Positions 54,311-63,344 of a DNA stretch of 64,000 nt are shown one piece after another (the first letter of the stretch is position 1; every line of letters starts with the position of its first letter). The notes beneath the pieces are model-generated. The model was given only the letters and a program-made list of their open reading frames with translations, had not been told where the DNA came from and did no database searches. The stretch covers positions 3,782,325 to 3,846,324 of the forward strand of contig NZ_UPHU01000001.1 in assembly GCF_900566075.1 (NCBI RefSeq). The letters run 5' to 3'. The DNA comes from Mycobacterium pseudokansasii. Its GTDB lineage: Bacteria; Actinomycetota; Actinomycetes; Mycobacteriales; Mycobacteriaceae. The position numbers and the translations under genes were made by a program.

Positions 54311-55543
54311 GTGCGAAGCCGGCCAGCGTTGAGTGCGTGGCGCTTCGTGGCGGTGTTCGGCGTGGTCAGCCTGCTCGCCGACTTCGTCTACGAGGGCGCG
54401 CGGTCGATCACCGGTCCGCTGCTGGCGTCCCTGGGTGCGACCGGACTGGTGGTCGGCGTGGTGACCGGCATCGGCGAGGCCGCCGCGTTGGCGCTGCGGT
54501 TGGTGTCGGGTCCCCTGGCAGATCGAACCCGACGATTCTGGGCGTGGACGGTTGCCGGCTACGCGCTGACGCTGATCACGGTTCCGCTGCTGGGAGTCGC
54601 GGGCGCGTTGTGGGTCGCCTGCAGCTTGGTGATCGGCGAGCGTGTCGGCAAGGCGGTGCGCAGTCCCGCCAAGGACACGTTGCTGTCGCACGCCGCCAGT
54701 GTCACGGGTCGCGGCCGCGGCTTTGCGGTGCACGAGGCGCTCGACCAGGTGGGGGCGGTGATCGGCCCGCTGACCGTGGCCGGGGTGCTCGCCGTCACCG
54801 GCAACGACTACGCTCCCGCGCTCGGGGTGCTGGCGCTGCCGGGTGCGGCGGCGCTGGCGCTGCTGCTGTGGCTGCGGGTCCGAGTGCCGCATCCGGACTC
54901 CTACGAAGATCCAGCGGCTCCCGCAGCATCACCCGATGGTGTTGCAGCGCAACGGTTCTGGGCGTTGCCGCCACGGTTCTGGCTTTATTGCGGATTCACC
55001 GCGGTCACCATGTCCGGCTTCGCCACGTTCGGGTTGTTGTCGTTTCACATGGTCACCCACGGCGTGCTGAGCGCTGCCACGGTGCCGGTGGTCTACGCGG
55101 CCGCGATGGCCGCGGATGCGCTGGCCGCTCTGGCTTCCGGCTACAGCTACGACCGGTTCGGTGGGAAAAGCCTTGCGGCACTGCCGCTTCTGTCGATCAT
55201 GGTGGTCTTGTTCGCCTTCAGCGGCAACACCGCGATGGTAGTAGTGGGCGCGCTGTTGTGGGGTGCGGCCGTGGGGATCCAGGAATCCACGCTGCGGGCG
55301 GTGGTCGCCGACATGGTCACCGCCCCGCGGCGAGCCAGCGCCTACGGCGTGTTCGCGGCCGGACTGGGCGCGGCAAGCGCGGCCGGTGGCGCCCTCGTCG
55401 GCTGGCTGTACGAAATCTCCACCGGCACGGTGGTCGTGGTGGTGGTCGCAATCCAGTTGGTTGCGCTGCTCAGCATGTTCACCATCGGGTTACCGCGCGT
55501 TGCGGCGCCAAAGCGGACCCAAACCCCTTACATGCCGTCCTAA
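54311..55543 (+). CDS. MFS transporter (Rv2265 type)
   Basis: A 410-residue protein with about twelve transmembrane segments. The loop 2-3 motif is SGPLADRTRRFWAW, and the loop 8-9 counterpart is ASGYSYDRFGGKSLA. Substrate unknown. The GTG start is at 54311. Confidence 0.9.
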   Translation: MRSRPALSAWRFVAVFGVVSLLADFVYEGARSITGPLLASLGATGLVVGVVTGIGEAAALALRLVSGPLADRTRRFWAWTVAGYALTLITVPLLGVAGALWVACSLVIGERVGKAVRSPAKDTLLSHAASVTGRGRGFAVHEALDQVGAVIGPLTVAGVLAVTGNDYAPALGVLALPGAAALALLLWLRVRVPHPDSYEDPAAPAASPDGVAAQRFWALPPRFWLYCGFTAVTMSGFATFGLLSFHMVTHGVLSAATVPVVYAAAMAADALAALASGYSYDRFGGKSLAALPLLSIMVVLFAFSGNTAMVVVGALLWGAAVGIQESTLRAVVADMVTAPRRASAYGVFAAGLGAASAAGGALVGWLYEISTGTVVVVVVAIQLVALLSMFTIGLPRVAAPKRTQTPYMPS

Positions 55544-55564
55544 GTGGTGACACGATGGACAACC

Positions 55565-55945
55565 ATGACCAGTCGATCGGCAGCCAAGCTACGTCACCTC
55601 AAACGCCTGAGCGGACCCGCGACGGTGTGCGCTCTCGGCATCGGCTTCACAGCCACGTGTGGTCTGGCGAACGCGGATCCACTTCCTCAGCTACCGCAGG
55701 TCCGCTACGAGGTGAGTGGCAGCGGTGTCGCCGAGTACATCTCGTACCAAACCGACACCGGTCAGAAGCGTGCGGTCAATGTGGGTTTGCCATGGTCGAC
55801 GCAGTTCACCGCCTTCGGGGCTCAGGTGTTCGTGCTCAGCGCGCAGGGGCCGGGCAGCATCACCTGCAGAATTCTGCTCGACGGCAACGTGGTGACACAG
55901 CAGACGGCGACGGGCGCGCCGGGGCACACGGTCTGCACGCATTGA
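55565..55945 (+). CDS. Secreted MmpS-like small protein
   Basis: A 126-residue protein with a signal (KRLSGPATVCALGIGFTATC, cleavage near NADP) and a beta-rich mature domain (YEVSGSGVAEYISYQTDTG, VNVGLPWSTQF, GSITCRILLDGNVV) like the C-terminal domain of MmpS proteins. It lacks an MmpL partner nearby. A start at 55544 is possible but adds residues before the signal. It lies between the MFS gene and cyp124 on the same strand. Confidence 0.8.
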   Translation: MTSRSAAKLRHLKRLSGPATVCALGIGFTATCGLANADPLPQLPQVRYEVSGSGVAEYISYQTDTGQKRAVNVGLPWSTQFTAFGAQVFVLSAQGPGSITCRILLDGNVVTQQTATGAPGHTVCTH

Positions 55946-56032
55946 CATTGCCGGGTCACTAACTCGACCGCCGGCGGTTTAAGCTCGCCAATGTCACCCT
56001 TCACCGACGAAGCGGGACAAAGGAGGAGCACG

Positions 56033-57334
56033 GTGGACCTCAAGACTGACCGCAATGCCGGCCTGGTGCCCCGGGTGAACGGGACGCCGCCACCGGAGGT
56101 TCCACTCTCCGACATCGATCTGGGTTCGCTGGAATTCTGGGGCCGCGACGACGACTTTCGCGACGGCGCCTTCGCCACCTTGCGACGGGAAGCTCCGGTC
56201 TCGTTCTGGCCGGCGCTCGAACTGCCGGGATTCACCGGTGGCGCCGGGCATTGGGCACTGACCCGCCACGACGACATCTTCTTCGCCAGCCGCCATCCGG
56301 AGGTCTTCCATTCCTCCCCCAACATCACGATCAACGACCAGACGCCGGAATTGGCGGAGTACTTCGGCTCGATGATCGTGCTCGACGATCCCCGGCACCA
56401 GCGGCTGCGCTCCATCGTCAGCAGGGCGTTCACACCCAAGGTGGTGGCCCGCATCGAGGCGTCGGTGCGCGACCGTGCGCAGCGACTGGTCGCGGCGATG
56501 ATCACCAACCATCCCGACGGCCAAGCCGACCTGGTCAGCGAGCTGGCCGGGCCGCTGCCGTTGCAGATCATCTGCGACATGATGGGGATTCCCGAAGAGG
56601 ACCACCATCGGATATTCCATTGGACCAATGTGATTCTCGGGTTCGGCGACCCGGATCTGACGACCGATTTCGAAGAGTTTCTTCACGTTTCGATGGACAT
56701 CGGCGCCTATGCCACCGCACTGGCCGATGACCGCCGCGTCAACCATCACAACGATCTGACGACGAGTCTGGTGGAAGCCGAGGTCGACGGCGAGCGGCTG
56801 TCGTCGTCGGAGATCGCGATGTTCTTCATCCTGCTGGTGGTGGCCGGCAACGAGACCACCCGCAACGCGATCAGCCACGGCGTGCTGGCGCTGTCGCGCT
56901 ATCCGGAGGAACGACAAAGGTGGTGGTCCAACTACGACGCGCTGGCGCATACCGCGGTCGAGGAGATCGTGCGCTGGGCCTCTCCGGTGGTCTACATGCG
57001 CCGCACCCTGAGCGAGGACGTCGAACTCAGAGGCGCCAAGATGGCCGCCGGCGACAAGGTCTCACTGTGGTATTGCTCGGCCAACCGGGATGAGTCGAAA
57101 TTTGCCGATCCGTGGCGGTTCGACGTGGCGCGCGACCCCAACCCACACTTGGGCTTCGGCGGTGGCGGCGCGCATTTCTGCCTGGGGGCCAACCTGGCTC
57201 GCCGCGAGATCCGGGTGGTATTCGACGAACTGCGCCGGCAAATGCCCGACGTCGTCGTGACCGAGGAGCCGGCCCGGTTGCTGTCGCAGTTCATTCACGG
57301 CATCAAATGCCTGCCGGTGGCCTGGAATCAATGA
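56033..57334 (+). CDS. cyp124: CYP124, cytochrome P450 (omega-hydroxylase of branched lipids)
   Basis: A 433-residue P450 closely matching M. tuberculosis CYP124A1, which hydroxylates methyl-branched lipids and cholesterol side chains at the terminal carbon. The I-helix is LVVAGNETTRN, ExxR is EEIVR, and the heme motif is FGGGGAHFCLG with Cys383. GTG 56033 has a near-ideal ribosome site (aaaggagg, 6 bases upstream). The stop is separated by one base from the amine oxidase start. Confidence 0.95.
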   Translation: MDLKTDRNAGLVPRVNGTPPPEVPLSDIDLGSLEFWGRDDDFRDGAFATLRREAPVSFWPALELPGFTGGAGHWALTRHDDIFFASRHPEVFHSSPNITINDQTPELAEYFGSMIVLDDPRHQRLRSIVSRAFTPKVVARIEASVRDRAQRLVAAMITNHPDGQADLVSELAGPLPLQIICDMMGIPEEDHHRIFHWTNVILGFGDPDLTTDFEEFLHVSMDIGAYATALADDRRVNHHNDLTTSLVEAEVDGERLSSSEIAMFFILLVVAGNETTRNAISHGVLALSRYPEERQRWWSNYDALAHTAVEEIVRWASPVVYMRRTLSEDVELRGAKMAAGDKVSLWYCSANRDESKFADPWRFDVARDPNPHLGFGGGGAHFCLGANLARREIRVVFDELRRQMPDVVVTEEPARLLSQFIHGIKCLPVAWNQ

Positions 57335-57335
57335 G

Positions 57336-58700
57336 ATGCCCGACGTTGACGTCTGTGTGGTGGGCGCCGGATTCGCTGGCTTGACGGCCGCGCTTCGGCT
57401 CAAACAGGCCGGTCGTTCCGTCACGTTGCTGGAGGCGCGCGACCGGGTTGGCGGCCGCACCTTCACCGTCGAGCGTGACGACGGATCCTGGATCGACAAG
57501 GGCGGTGCCTGGATCGGGCCGACCCAGGACCGAATCTATGCGCTGATGCACGAATTCGGGGTCTCGGCCTTCAAACAGTACACCGGCGGCGAAGCCATGA
57601 TGGTGGTCGACGGCAAGCAGCATCGCTACCAGGGCACTGTCCCGTGGACCATGAGCCCGTGGGCCTCGTTGAATCTTGGCGCGGCCATGTTCGAAATCGG
57701 CCAGATGTGCAAGACGATCCCGCTCGAGGCCCCATGGGAAGCCAACAAGGCCGCCAAGTGGGATCGCATGACGCTGGCCCAGTGGCTGCGCACCAACGTC
57801 ATGTCCAAGGCGGCCCACGACCTGCTGGAAACCGCCATCGCCGGCACCTATACCTCGGACGCTTCCGAGGTCTCCATGCTGTTCGTTCTCTATCAGATGG
57901 CATCAGGCGGTGGGCCCGGTTTCGTACTGGGTGGCGAGGGCGGCTCGCAAGACTCCCGGCCAGTGGGAGGTATGGGTGCCATCTACCGGCCGATGGCCGC
58001 CGAGCTGGATGACGCGATCAAGTTGTCCCGGCCGGTGCGGTCCATCAGCCAGGACTCCGACGGCGCCACCGTGCAAGCGGACGGTCTAACGGTGCGGGCC
58101 GGTCGGGTCATCGTCGCGGTGCCGTTGGCCATCGCCAGCCAAATCGTCTATGAGCCAATGCTTCCCACCGATCGGTCGTTTCTGCATCAGCGGATGCCCA
58201 GCGGTGCGATCGTCAAGGTCTCGATCGTCTACGACGAGCCCTTCTGGCGTGCCTGCGGCCTCTCCGGCCAAAGCGCTGCGCCGGGATCGCTGGCGACGCT
58301 CACCATCGACGGCTGCCCCGACACCGGCGGCCCCGGCGTGCTGGTGGTGGTCATCGAGGGCCCCACCGCTCGGCAATACGAGCGTCTTGACGCGGCCGGG
58401 CGCCGCCAGGCGGTGCTCGACACCCTGGTGGACCGGTTCGGCGCCAAGGCCGGCAGGCCGGTGGACTACGTGGAGCAGAACTGGAACCGTGAGCGTTATT
58501 CCGGGGGCGGGATGATCAGCCACGCACCCCCGGGTGTGCTCACCCAGTTCGGGCATGCACTACGCAGGCCGTGCGGGCGCATTCACTGGGCGGGCACCGA
58601 GACATCGGCCACCATGTGCGGCTGGATCGATGGCGCGATTCGCTCCGGTGAGCGGGCCGCCAGCGAAGTCATGATGACCGAGACGCTGACGGTGGCCTAA
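57336..58700 (+). CDS. Flavin-containing amine oxidase
   Basis: A 454-residue monoamine-oxidase family flavoprotein: N-terminal FAD site VCVVGAGFAGLTAALRLKQ, RDRVGGRTF, GGAWIGPTQDRIYAL and the C-terminal FAD segment IHWAGTETSATMCGWIDGAI. There is no Cys at the usual covalent-flavin position (TSATMCGW has Cys late in the loop, so covalent attachment is uncertain). Translational coupling to cyp124 suggests a shared pathway, such as oxidation of a hydroxylated lipid or amine. M. tuberculosis has the relative AofH at another locus. Confidence 0.9.
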   Translation: MPDVDVCVVGAGFAGLTAALRLKQAGRSVTLLEARDRVGGRTFTVERDDGSWIDKGGAWIGPTQDRIYALMHEFGVSAFKQYTGGEAMMVVDGKQHRYQGTVPWTMSPWASLNLGAAMFEIGQMCKTIPLEAPWEANKAAKWDRMTLAQWLRTNVMSKAAHDLLETAIAGTYTSDASEVSMLFVLYQMASGGGPGFVLGGEGGSQDSRPVGGMGAIYRPMAAELDDAIKLSRPVRSISQDSDGATVQADGLTVRAGRVIVAVPLAIASQIVYEPMLPTDRSFLHQRMPSGAIVKVSIVYDEPFWRACGLSGQSAAPGSLATLTIDGCPDTGGPGVLVVVIEGPTARQYERLDAAGRRQAVLDTLVDRFGAKAGRPVDYVEQNWNRERYSGGGMISHAPPGVLTQFGHALRRPCGRIHWAGTETSATMCGWIDGAIRSGERAASEVMMTETLTVA

Positions 58701-59295
58701 GCGCATATACCAACAGCACCCGCGGGTATACACGCAGCCATTCCGGCGGCTGCGGGATCCGTGCGACGCAGGATGCGTTGTCGCCCAACCACTCCAGCGC
58801 ACGGCGATACGCATCGACGTTGGCCGGGCGGAATGGGTAGCGATAGTAGCGGGCGAACGCTTCCACGTGCGCACGGAGGATCAACTTGCCGCTGCGGCCC
58901 TGCGGCATGTCCTCGAACACAATGATGCTGCGCCGCGCGACCCGGTAGCACTCCTTGATCAGCGCCAGGGGATCATGGCTGTGATGCAGCACCTCACTGA
59001 GCAACGCATGGTCAAATGACTTGCCTTGAACAGGAATTGAGGTGCCGTCGAACAGGCGGAACGGGATCTGGGTCCGGCGCGAGTCCTGCACGTCGACGCC
59101 GCTGGCGTTCACTCCGTACATCTCATGCAGATACGCCGACAGATAGCCGGTCCCGCACCCGACGTCGAGCACACTGTCCCCCTCGTCGAGGTAGCCCTCG
59201 AGCGCTCCCGCCTGTCCGCGCAACCGGGCCGACGGCCGCATGACGTTCAGCGCGTCCGAGAGAGCCGGTGGGGAAGACAGCCGCACGGCGATCAT
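58669..59295 (-). CDS. SAM-dependent methyltransferase
   Basis: A 208-residue class I methyltransferase: SAM motif VLDVGCGTGYLSAYLHE, then LLSEVLHHSHDPLALIKECY and FEDMPQGRSGKLILR. It resembles UbiE/menG-type enzymes, but the substrate is unknown. ATG 59295 is used. Its 3' end overlaps the convergent amine oxidase gene by 32 bases. Confidence 0.85.
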   Translation of the reverse strand: MIAVRLSSPPALSDALNVMRPSARLRGQAGALEGYLDEGDSVLDVGCGTGYLSAYLHEMYGVNASGVDVQDSRRTQIPFRLFDGTSIPVQGKSFDHALLSEVLHHSHDPLALIKECYRVARRSIIVFEDMPQGRSGKLILRAHVEAFARYYRYPFRPANVDAYRRALEWLGDNASCVARIPQPPEWLRVYPRVLLVYALRPPSASRSS

Positions 59296-59393
59296 TGTGC
59301 CGTGAAAACCTCTCGGAGGGTGGGCGACCCGCTGCGGCGGCACCGGCGGATGCCACCACTCGATGACGCCGACCGCAGCGTTTACTCTCAAGC

Positions 59394-59963
59394 ATGGCCA
59401 TTCCCGCATTACCCGCCGCCGACGTGCTGGCCGCCCGGCAGAAGCTGGTGCTCGACCACTTCCACGACGAGGTCCGCCACGACTGGGACGCCGTGCTGGC
59501 GACGTTCCCGCATCCCCGCTACGAGCTGATCCCGCAAATGACCGTCCACGACGGCGACCAGGCGGTACGCGGTTACTACGGCTACACCCGGACGGCGTTC
59601 CCGGACCAGGACCACGAAATCATCGCCTTGCGCCACAGCGCCGATGCGGTGATCGTCGAGTTCTGGCTGATGGGAACCCACCGCGGCTACCTCGGCACGA
59701 TCCCGCCCACCGGAAGCCGGTTCCGGGTCCGCATGACCGCGTACTTCGTCTTCGACGACACCGAAACACTTGTCTGCGAACGTATTTACTTCGACACGGT
59801 GACAATGGTCAAGCAGCTGGTCGGCGGCTTGGATCTGAAGAAGCCGGCGAACTGGCTAGTGGCGGCACGCTGCCTGCGTGGCTTGCTGACGATGTCGTCG
59901 GAGCAACCGGACCCCGCATTGACCAACACCACGCCGCCGGCCTTCGTCGATGCCCGGACTTAG
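59394..59963 (+). CDS. SnoaL-like (NTF2-fold) protein
   Basis: A 189-residue protein of SnoaL/NTF2-like shape: [60 protein letters not shown] and [19 protein letters not shown]. Family members include cyclases, isomerases and dehydratases of polyketide or steroid compounds. It starts 98 bases after the start of the divergent methyltransferase gene. Confidence 0.75.
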   Translation: MAIPALPAADVLAARQKLVLDHFHDEVRHDWDAVLATFPHPRYELIPQMTVHDGDQAVRGYYGYTRTAFPDQDHEIIALRHSADAVIVEFWLMGTHRGYLGTIPPTGSRFRVRMTAYFVFDDTETLVCERIYFDTVTMVKQLVGGLDLKKPANWLVAARCLRGLLTMSSEQPDPALTNTTPPAFVDART

Positions 59964-60012
59964 GCGAGTACGCTTTCGCACCGAGGTCCCCGATGCTGAG
60001 AATCCCGCTGCG

Positions 60013-60540
60013 ATGAGGCAAAGAATCCATCACCCGCTGTGCGGACTGTCGGCGGCCGTACTGTCGGCGGCCGCACTGTTGGCGGGCTGTGCCACCAACA
60101 GCGTCCGGGCCGGCACCAGCCCGGCCGGCAGTAAGCCGACAACGGTGGCCGTGCGCGCCAGCACACCACCGACCCCGGCAGGCCCACGCACCGAGAAATG
60201 GATCGCCCTGCAGGTCGGCGAGTGCGTGGCCGACCTGCCCCCGGCCGACCTCAGCCGGATCACTGTCACCGTGGTCGACTGTGCGACACCGCATTTGGCC
60301 GAGGTGTATCTGCGGGCGCCGGTGGCGGTCGACAACGCCATCGGCACCGTCGCGAACCGCGAATGTGCCGCCGGAATCGGGTCTTACACCGGGCAATCCG
60401 TAGACAGCGGCGCATATTCGGTGACCTATCTGATCGACTCCAACCAAGACAGAACCGGGGCCAACCCCACTCCCAGCACCGTCATCTGCCTACTGCAAGC
60501 ACCAAACGGTCAGCTTCTGACCGGATCCGCGCGTCACTGA
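60013..60540 (+). CDS. lppN: LppN-like lipoprotein
   Basis: A 175-residue lipoprotein: signal [18 protein letters not shown] with the lipobox LAGC (Cys26 or so), a linker rich in Pro/Thr/Ser, and a compact C-terminal domain with three cysteines ([34 protein letters not shown]). Length and place (before the DUF202 pair) fit M. tuberculosis LppN (Rv2270). ATG 60013 is preferred over an upstream start that would bury the signal. Confidence 0.7.
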   Translation: MRQRIHHPLCGLSAAVLSAAALLAGCATNSVRAGTSPAGSKPTTVAVRASTPPTPAGPRTEKWIALQVGECVADLPPADLSRITVTVVDCATPHLAEVYLRAPVAVDNAIGTVANRECAAGIGSYTGQSVDSGAYSVTYLIDSNQDRTGANPTPSTVICLLQAPNGQLLTGSARH

Positions 60541-61127
60541 CGCGGTCTCGACGCGGTCTGGTCGAGGACACCGATGTTGTGGGCCGTATCGCGGCTTTCC
60601 TCCCGCGCAATGACCTCGACCCATTCCGACAACGGCGGTGGCGGGTTCAGGTGGCGTCTGATCCACCACGCAAAAATCGTATCGTGATCGTCGATGACTT
60701 TGGAGCGGTTGCTTTCCGGCTCGGCCAGCAGCTGCTGCGCGAATGTCCATGCCATGTCCCGAGATTGCCGCAGTTCTGCAGTGAGTAGGCCGATGTCGTC
60801 GCCGGTCAACTGCCTGCGGTAGCGGGCAAAGCCCGGCGAAATCTGTTCCGTGGCGTCGGCTATGACGTTGGCCTGACTCACCAGAATGTCATTGACCGCG
60901 TCGAAGTCGTTTCGCAGCGGCTCCAAGGAATCACCGGCGGTTTCGGCGGCGGTGATGCCCAGATCGAAGGTGTCGTGCGCGTTCATCCCGGTGAGCATGT
61001 GCTGCAACATGATCGGCTCATCGCTGTCGTTCGTCTCGAAGGCAGCCTGCCACACCTGCGACGGATTACCAGTGCCGCTGCCGAAATAGCCGTGCAGGGC
61101 ATCGAAATAACGCCGCGCGAACGTCAA
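60534..61127 (-). CDS. DUF5995-like protein, N-terminus probably truncated
   Basis: A 197-residue sequence from a TTG start: [34 protein letters not shown], then [20 protein letters not shown]. This is the plan of DUF5995 helical proteins, but the N-terminal segment usual in the family is missing. Upstream the same frame continues without a start codon until a TGA. The gene may be truncated or frameshifted. Its end overlaps lppN by 7 bases. Confidence 0.55.
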   Translation of the reverse strand: MTFARRYFDALHGYFGSGTGNPSQVWQAAFETNDSDEPIMLQHMLTGMNAHDTFDLGITAAETAGDSLEPLRNDFDAVNDILVSQANVIADATEQISPGFARYRRQLTGDDIGLLTAELRQSRDMAWTFAQQLLAEPESNRSKVIDDHDTIFAWWIRRHLNPPPPLSEWVEVIAREESRDTAHNIGVLDQTASRPRQ

Positions 61128-61227
61128 AATAAACCGGGTCGTGCGCGGTCCCGGGTAAGCCGCGCGCCATTGGACAGCCGCTGTGCGGCGCCGCCACTTC
61201 GGAACTCGTCATAGCCCTCCGATACCG

Positions 61228-61251
61228 GCCTATATAGGCGCCTACATAGGC
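61228..61251. promoter_or_regulatory. Two abutting 12-bp palindromes, operator-like
   Basis: gcctatataggc (61228-61239, perfect) is followed directly by gcctacataggc (61240-61251, one mismatch in symmetry). Such tandem dyads typically bind a dimeric regulator co-operatively. They lie about 100 bases upstream of the DUF5995 gene start and 276 bases before the DUF202 pair. Confidence 0.55.
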
Positions 61252-61526
61252 AGAGCTAGCTCCGAACAGTGACAGAGTAGCGGCGGGCCAGCCGATGGGT
61301 GGCCAGTTCGGCAAACCAACACGGACCCGAAACCGCTGGTCAGGTGCTTAGGCCGACTAAATGTGAGGCGTGACCGTGTCGACGCAGACGCAACAACGAT
61401 CGGACCGGGTGAGCATCGGATGGGAGTCGTTTTCGCGCCAGAGCATTCCACCGCGCCAGGGCGCGAGCCCTGGCTACACTCGGTCGACGTCGAAGCGCCT
61501 GTCCCCGACTTTCTGGGAGTTGCCCC
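61252..61526. other. Intergenic region before DUF202 genes
   Basis: No supported gene. A hairpin-capable stretch (gccagggcgcgagccctggc, 61459-61478) lies about 50 bases before the first DUF202 gene and could act on its transcript. The left border is the tandem palindrome element. Confidence 0.4.
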
Positions 61527-61916
61527 GTGGCCGATAACCACACGCCCGCCGGCACGCAGGGCGCTGACGGCCCCGCGGAGACCGAACCCGACTACCGGTT
61601 CACCCTGGCCAACGAGCGGACGTTCCTGGCTTGGCAGCGCACCGCCCTGGGACTGCTCGCCGCAGCGGTCGCCCTGGTGCAACTCGTCCCGGAGCTGGCA
61701 ATCCCCGGCGCCCGCCGGATGCTGGGGGTGGCGCTCGCGGCGCTGGCAATCCTCACCAGCGGGATGGGCCTGCTGCGCTGGCGGCAGGCCGATCGTGCCA
61801 TGCGCCGCGGCCGGCCCCTGCCCCGTCATCCCACGCCCGCGTACCTGGCGGTGGGTCTGGCCGTGGTCGGGATCGTGGCGCTCGGCTTGGTGATCGTGAA
61901 GGCGGTCCGGGGTTGA
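61527..61916 (+). CDS. DUF202 membrane protein (Rv2272 type)
   Basis: A 129-residue protein of the DUF202/YidH family: [21 protein letters not shown] is the family signature, followed by three transmembrane helices. The GTG start is at 61527. It overlaps the next DUF202 gene by four bases, so the two are translated together and probably form a complex. Function unknown. Confidence 0.88.
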   Translation: MADNHTPAGTQGADGPAETEPDYRFTLANERTFLAWQRTALGLLAAAVALVQLVPELAIPGARRMLGVALAALAILTSGMGLLRWRQADRAMRRGRPLPRHPTPAYLAVGLAVVGIVALGLVIVKAVRG

Positions 61917-62245
61917 GCCAGCCGGCGGCGACCGGCGGGACATCGGATCGCGGCCTGCAGGCGGAACGGACGACGCTGGCCTGGACCAGGACGTCGTTCG
62001 CATTGCTGGTCAACGGCGTGTTGCTCACACTTAAGAATCTGCACGGCGATCACGGCGCGCTGGGGTTGATCCCGGCCGGCCTGGCCGCCCTTGCGGCCTC
62101 GTGCGGCTACGCGATCGCTTGGCAGCGGCAACGAACGCTGAGCCGCCCCCGACCCGCGCGAATCACTGCGCGCCGCCAGGTCTACATCGTCGGGTCAGCG
62201 GTGCTGGTGCTCATGGTCGTGACCGCGCTTGCCCAATTGCTGTAG
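61913..62245 (+). CDS. DUF202 membrane protein (Rv2273 type)
   Basis: A 110-residue paralogue of the preceding gene: [20 protein letters not shown] is the DUF202 signature, with three transmembrane helices. TTG 61913 overlaps the previous stop (TTGA). The pair matches adjacent small membrane proteins of M. tuberculosis. Confidence 0.85.
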   Translation: MSQPAATGGTSDRGLQAERTTLAWTRTSFALLVNGVLLTLKNLHGDHGALGLIPAGLAALAASCGYAIAWQRQRTLSRPRPARITARRQVYIVGSAVLVLMVVTALAQLL

Positions 62246-62296
62246 TGGTATCTTGGCGCAATTCCGTTGTACCGAAACGTCTTTCGACGAAACCGG

Positions 62297-62998
62297 TCAG
62301 CAACCGAGCTGATCGGCAAGGTCGAGGAAATCGGCGGCGTTGATGTCGAACTCGTCCTCGTAAGCCACGTCGGCGTCACCGCCGGGACCGAATTCCAGCG
62401 GGCGGGCGACAAAGGCGGTGCGGAACCCGAGTTCGGCCGCGGCACGGATGTCGTACTTGTGGCTTGCCACCATCATGATCTCGGCGGGTTCGAGTCCGAG
62501 GTAGGTCGCGGCCATGTGGTAGACGGCCGGATCAGGTTTGAACGCCCCCACCATCTCCGCGGCGAAAATCGCATCCCACGGCAAACCCGCCCGTTTGGAA
62601 ATGTTGATCACCGCACTGACGTCGGCGTTCGACAGGGTGGCTAACGTGTAGTCGCGTTTCAGCCGGGTCAGTCCGGCCACCGTGTCCGGCCACGGCCTCA
62701 GACGCTGCCAGGCCAAGGTGAGTTCATCGCGCTCGGCAGCGGAGAAATCGGTGATTCCGGATTCGTCGAGGACCGTGTCGAGGGAGCGCCGATACACCGA
62801 GGACACCGAGATCCACTTGCCATGCTCGCTCGGTGCGGCCTTCAACGTGGTGAAGTAACCCGCACGCCAGCGGGTGACTACCTCGGCCCAGTCAACGCCG
62901 GGGTGTCGGCCGGCGCTGATCCGCTGAGCTTCCTCACAGACAGTCGAATGGAAATCCGTCGCCGTCCCTTGCACGTCGAAAATGATCGCTTTCACCAT
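62297..62998 (-). CDS. Haloacid dehalogenase type II-like HAD protein
   Basis: A 233-residue HAD protein. The nucleophile Asp8 is in IIFDVQGTATD; the phosphatase second Asp is absent (Gln10), as in 2-haloacid dehalogenases. Motif II is TLSNADVSAV, motif III KPDPAVYHMA, motif IV SHKYDIRAA. It may hydrolyse 2-haloacids or another alkyl ester-intermediate substrate. The upstream extension of its frame is not conserved; ATG 62998 is used. There is no close neighbour on the same strand. Confidence 0.85.
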   Translation of the reverse strand: MVKAIIFDVQGTATDFHSTVCEEAQRISAGRHPGVDWAEVVTRWRAGYFTTLKAAPSEHGKWISVSSVYRRSLDTVLDESGITDFSAAERDELTLAWQRLRPWPDTVAGLTRLKRDYTLATLSNADVSAVINISKRAGLPWDAIFAAEMVGAFKPDPAVYHMAATYLGLEPAEIMMVASHKYDIRAAAELGFRTAFVARPLEFGPGGDADVAYEDEFDINAADFLDLADQLGC

Positions 62999-63344
62999 GG
63001 GTTCATCATGCAGCCTGGCCGCAAACCAAAGGCCGGCGGGCCGCCAATCAAAGCGCGTTACCGCAGCGTCGCAGGGGTGCTTTGACGAGCTATGCGAATT
63101 TCGGCGTTTGCCCTGATAACGGCGCCAAGTGTCGCGCCGGCCGGTGCGGTCGCGACGACGTCTGGCAGCTAGGCCTAAGACTTTGAATCTCGATAAGGAA
63201 ATATCTTTTCCTTCTCCGCAAGTGGCCCACGACCCCGGGTATCGCCGAGGACACGTCCGACCCAACTGCCGCCGCTCGGACACTCTTGCTGCGCGGTCGC
63301 TACTGCGCGAGTTCTTTGCCGTCGGTCCCCGGGCGCTGGATACC
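62999..63344. other. Divergent intergenic region
   Basis: About 345 bases between two divergent starts, without a supported gene. It contains a 7-bp inverted repeat, aaggaaa-tatct-tttcctt (63195-63213), in an AT-richer patch that could be a regulator site for either gene. Confidence 0.45.
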
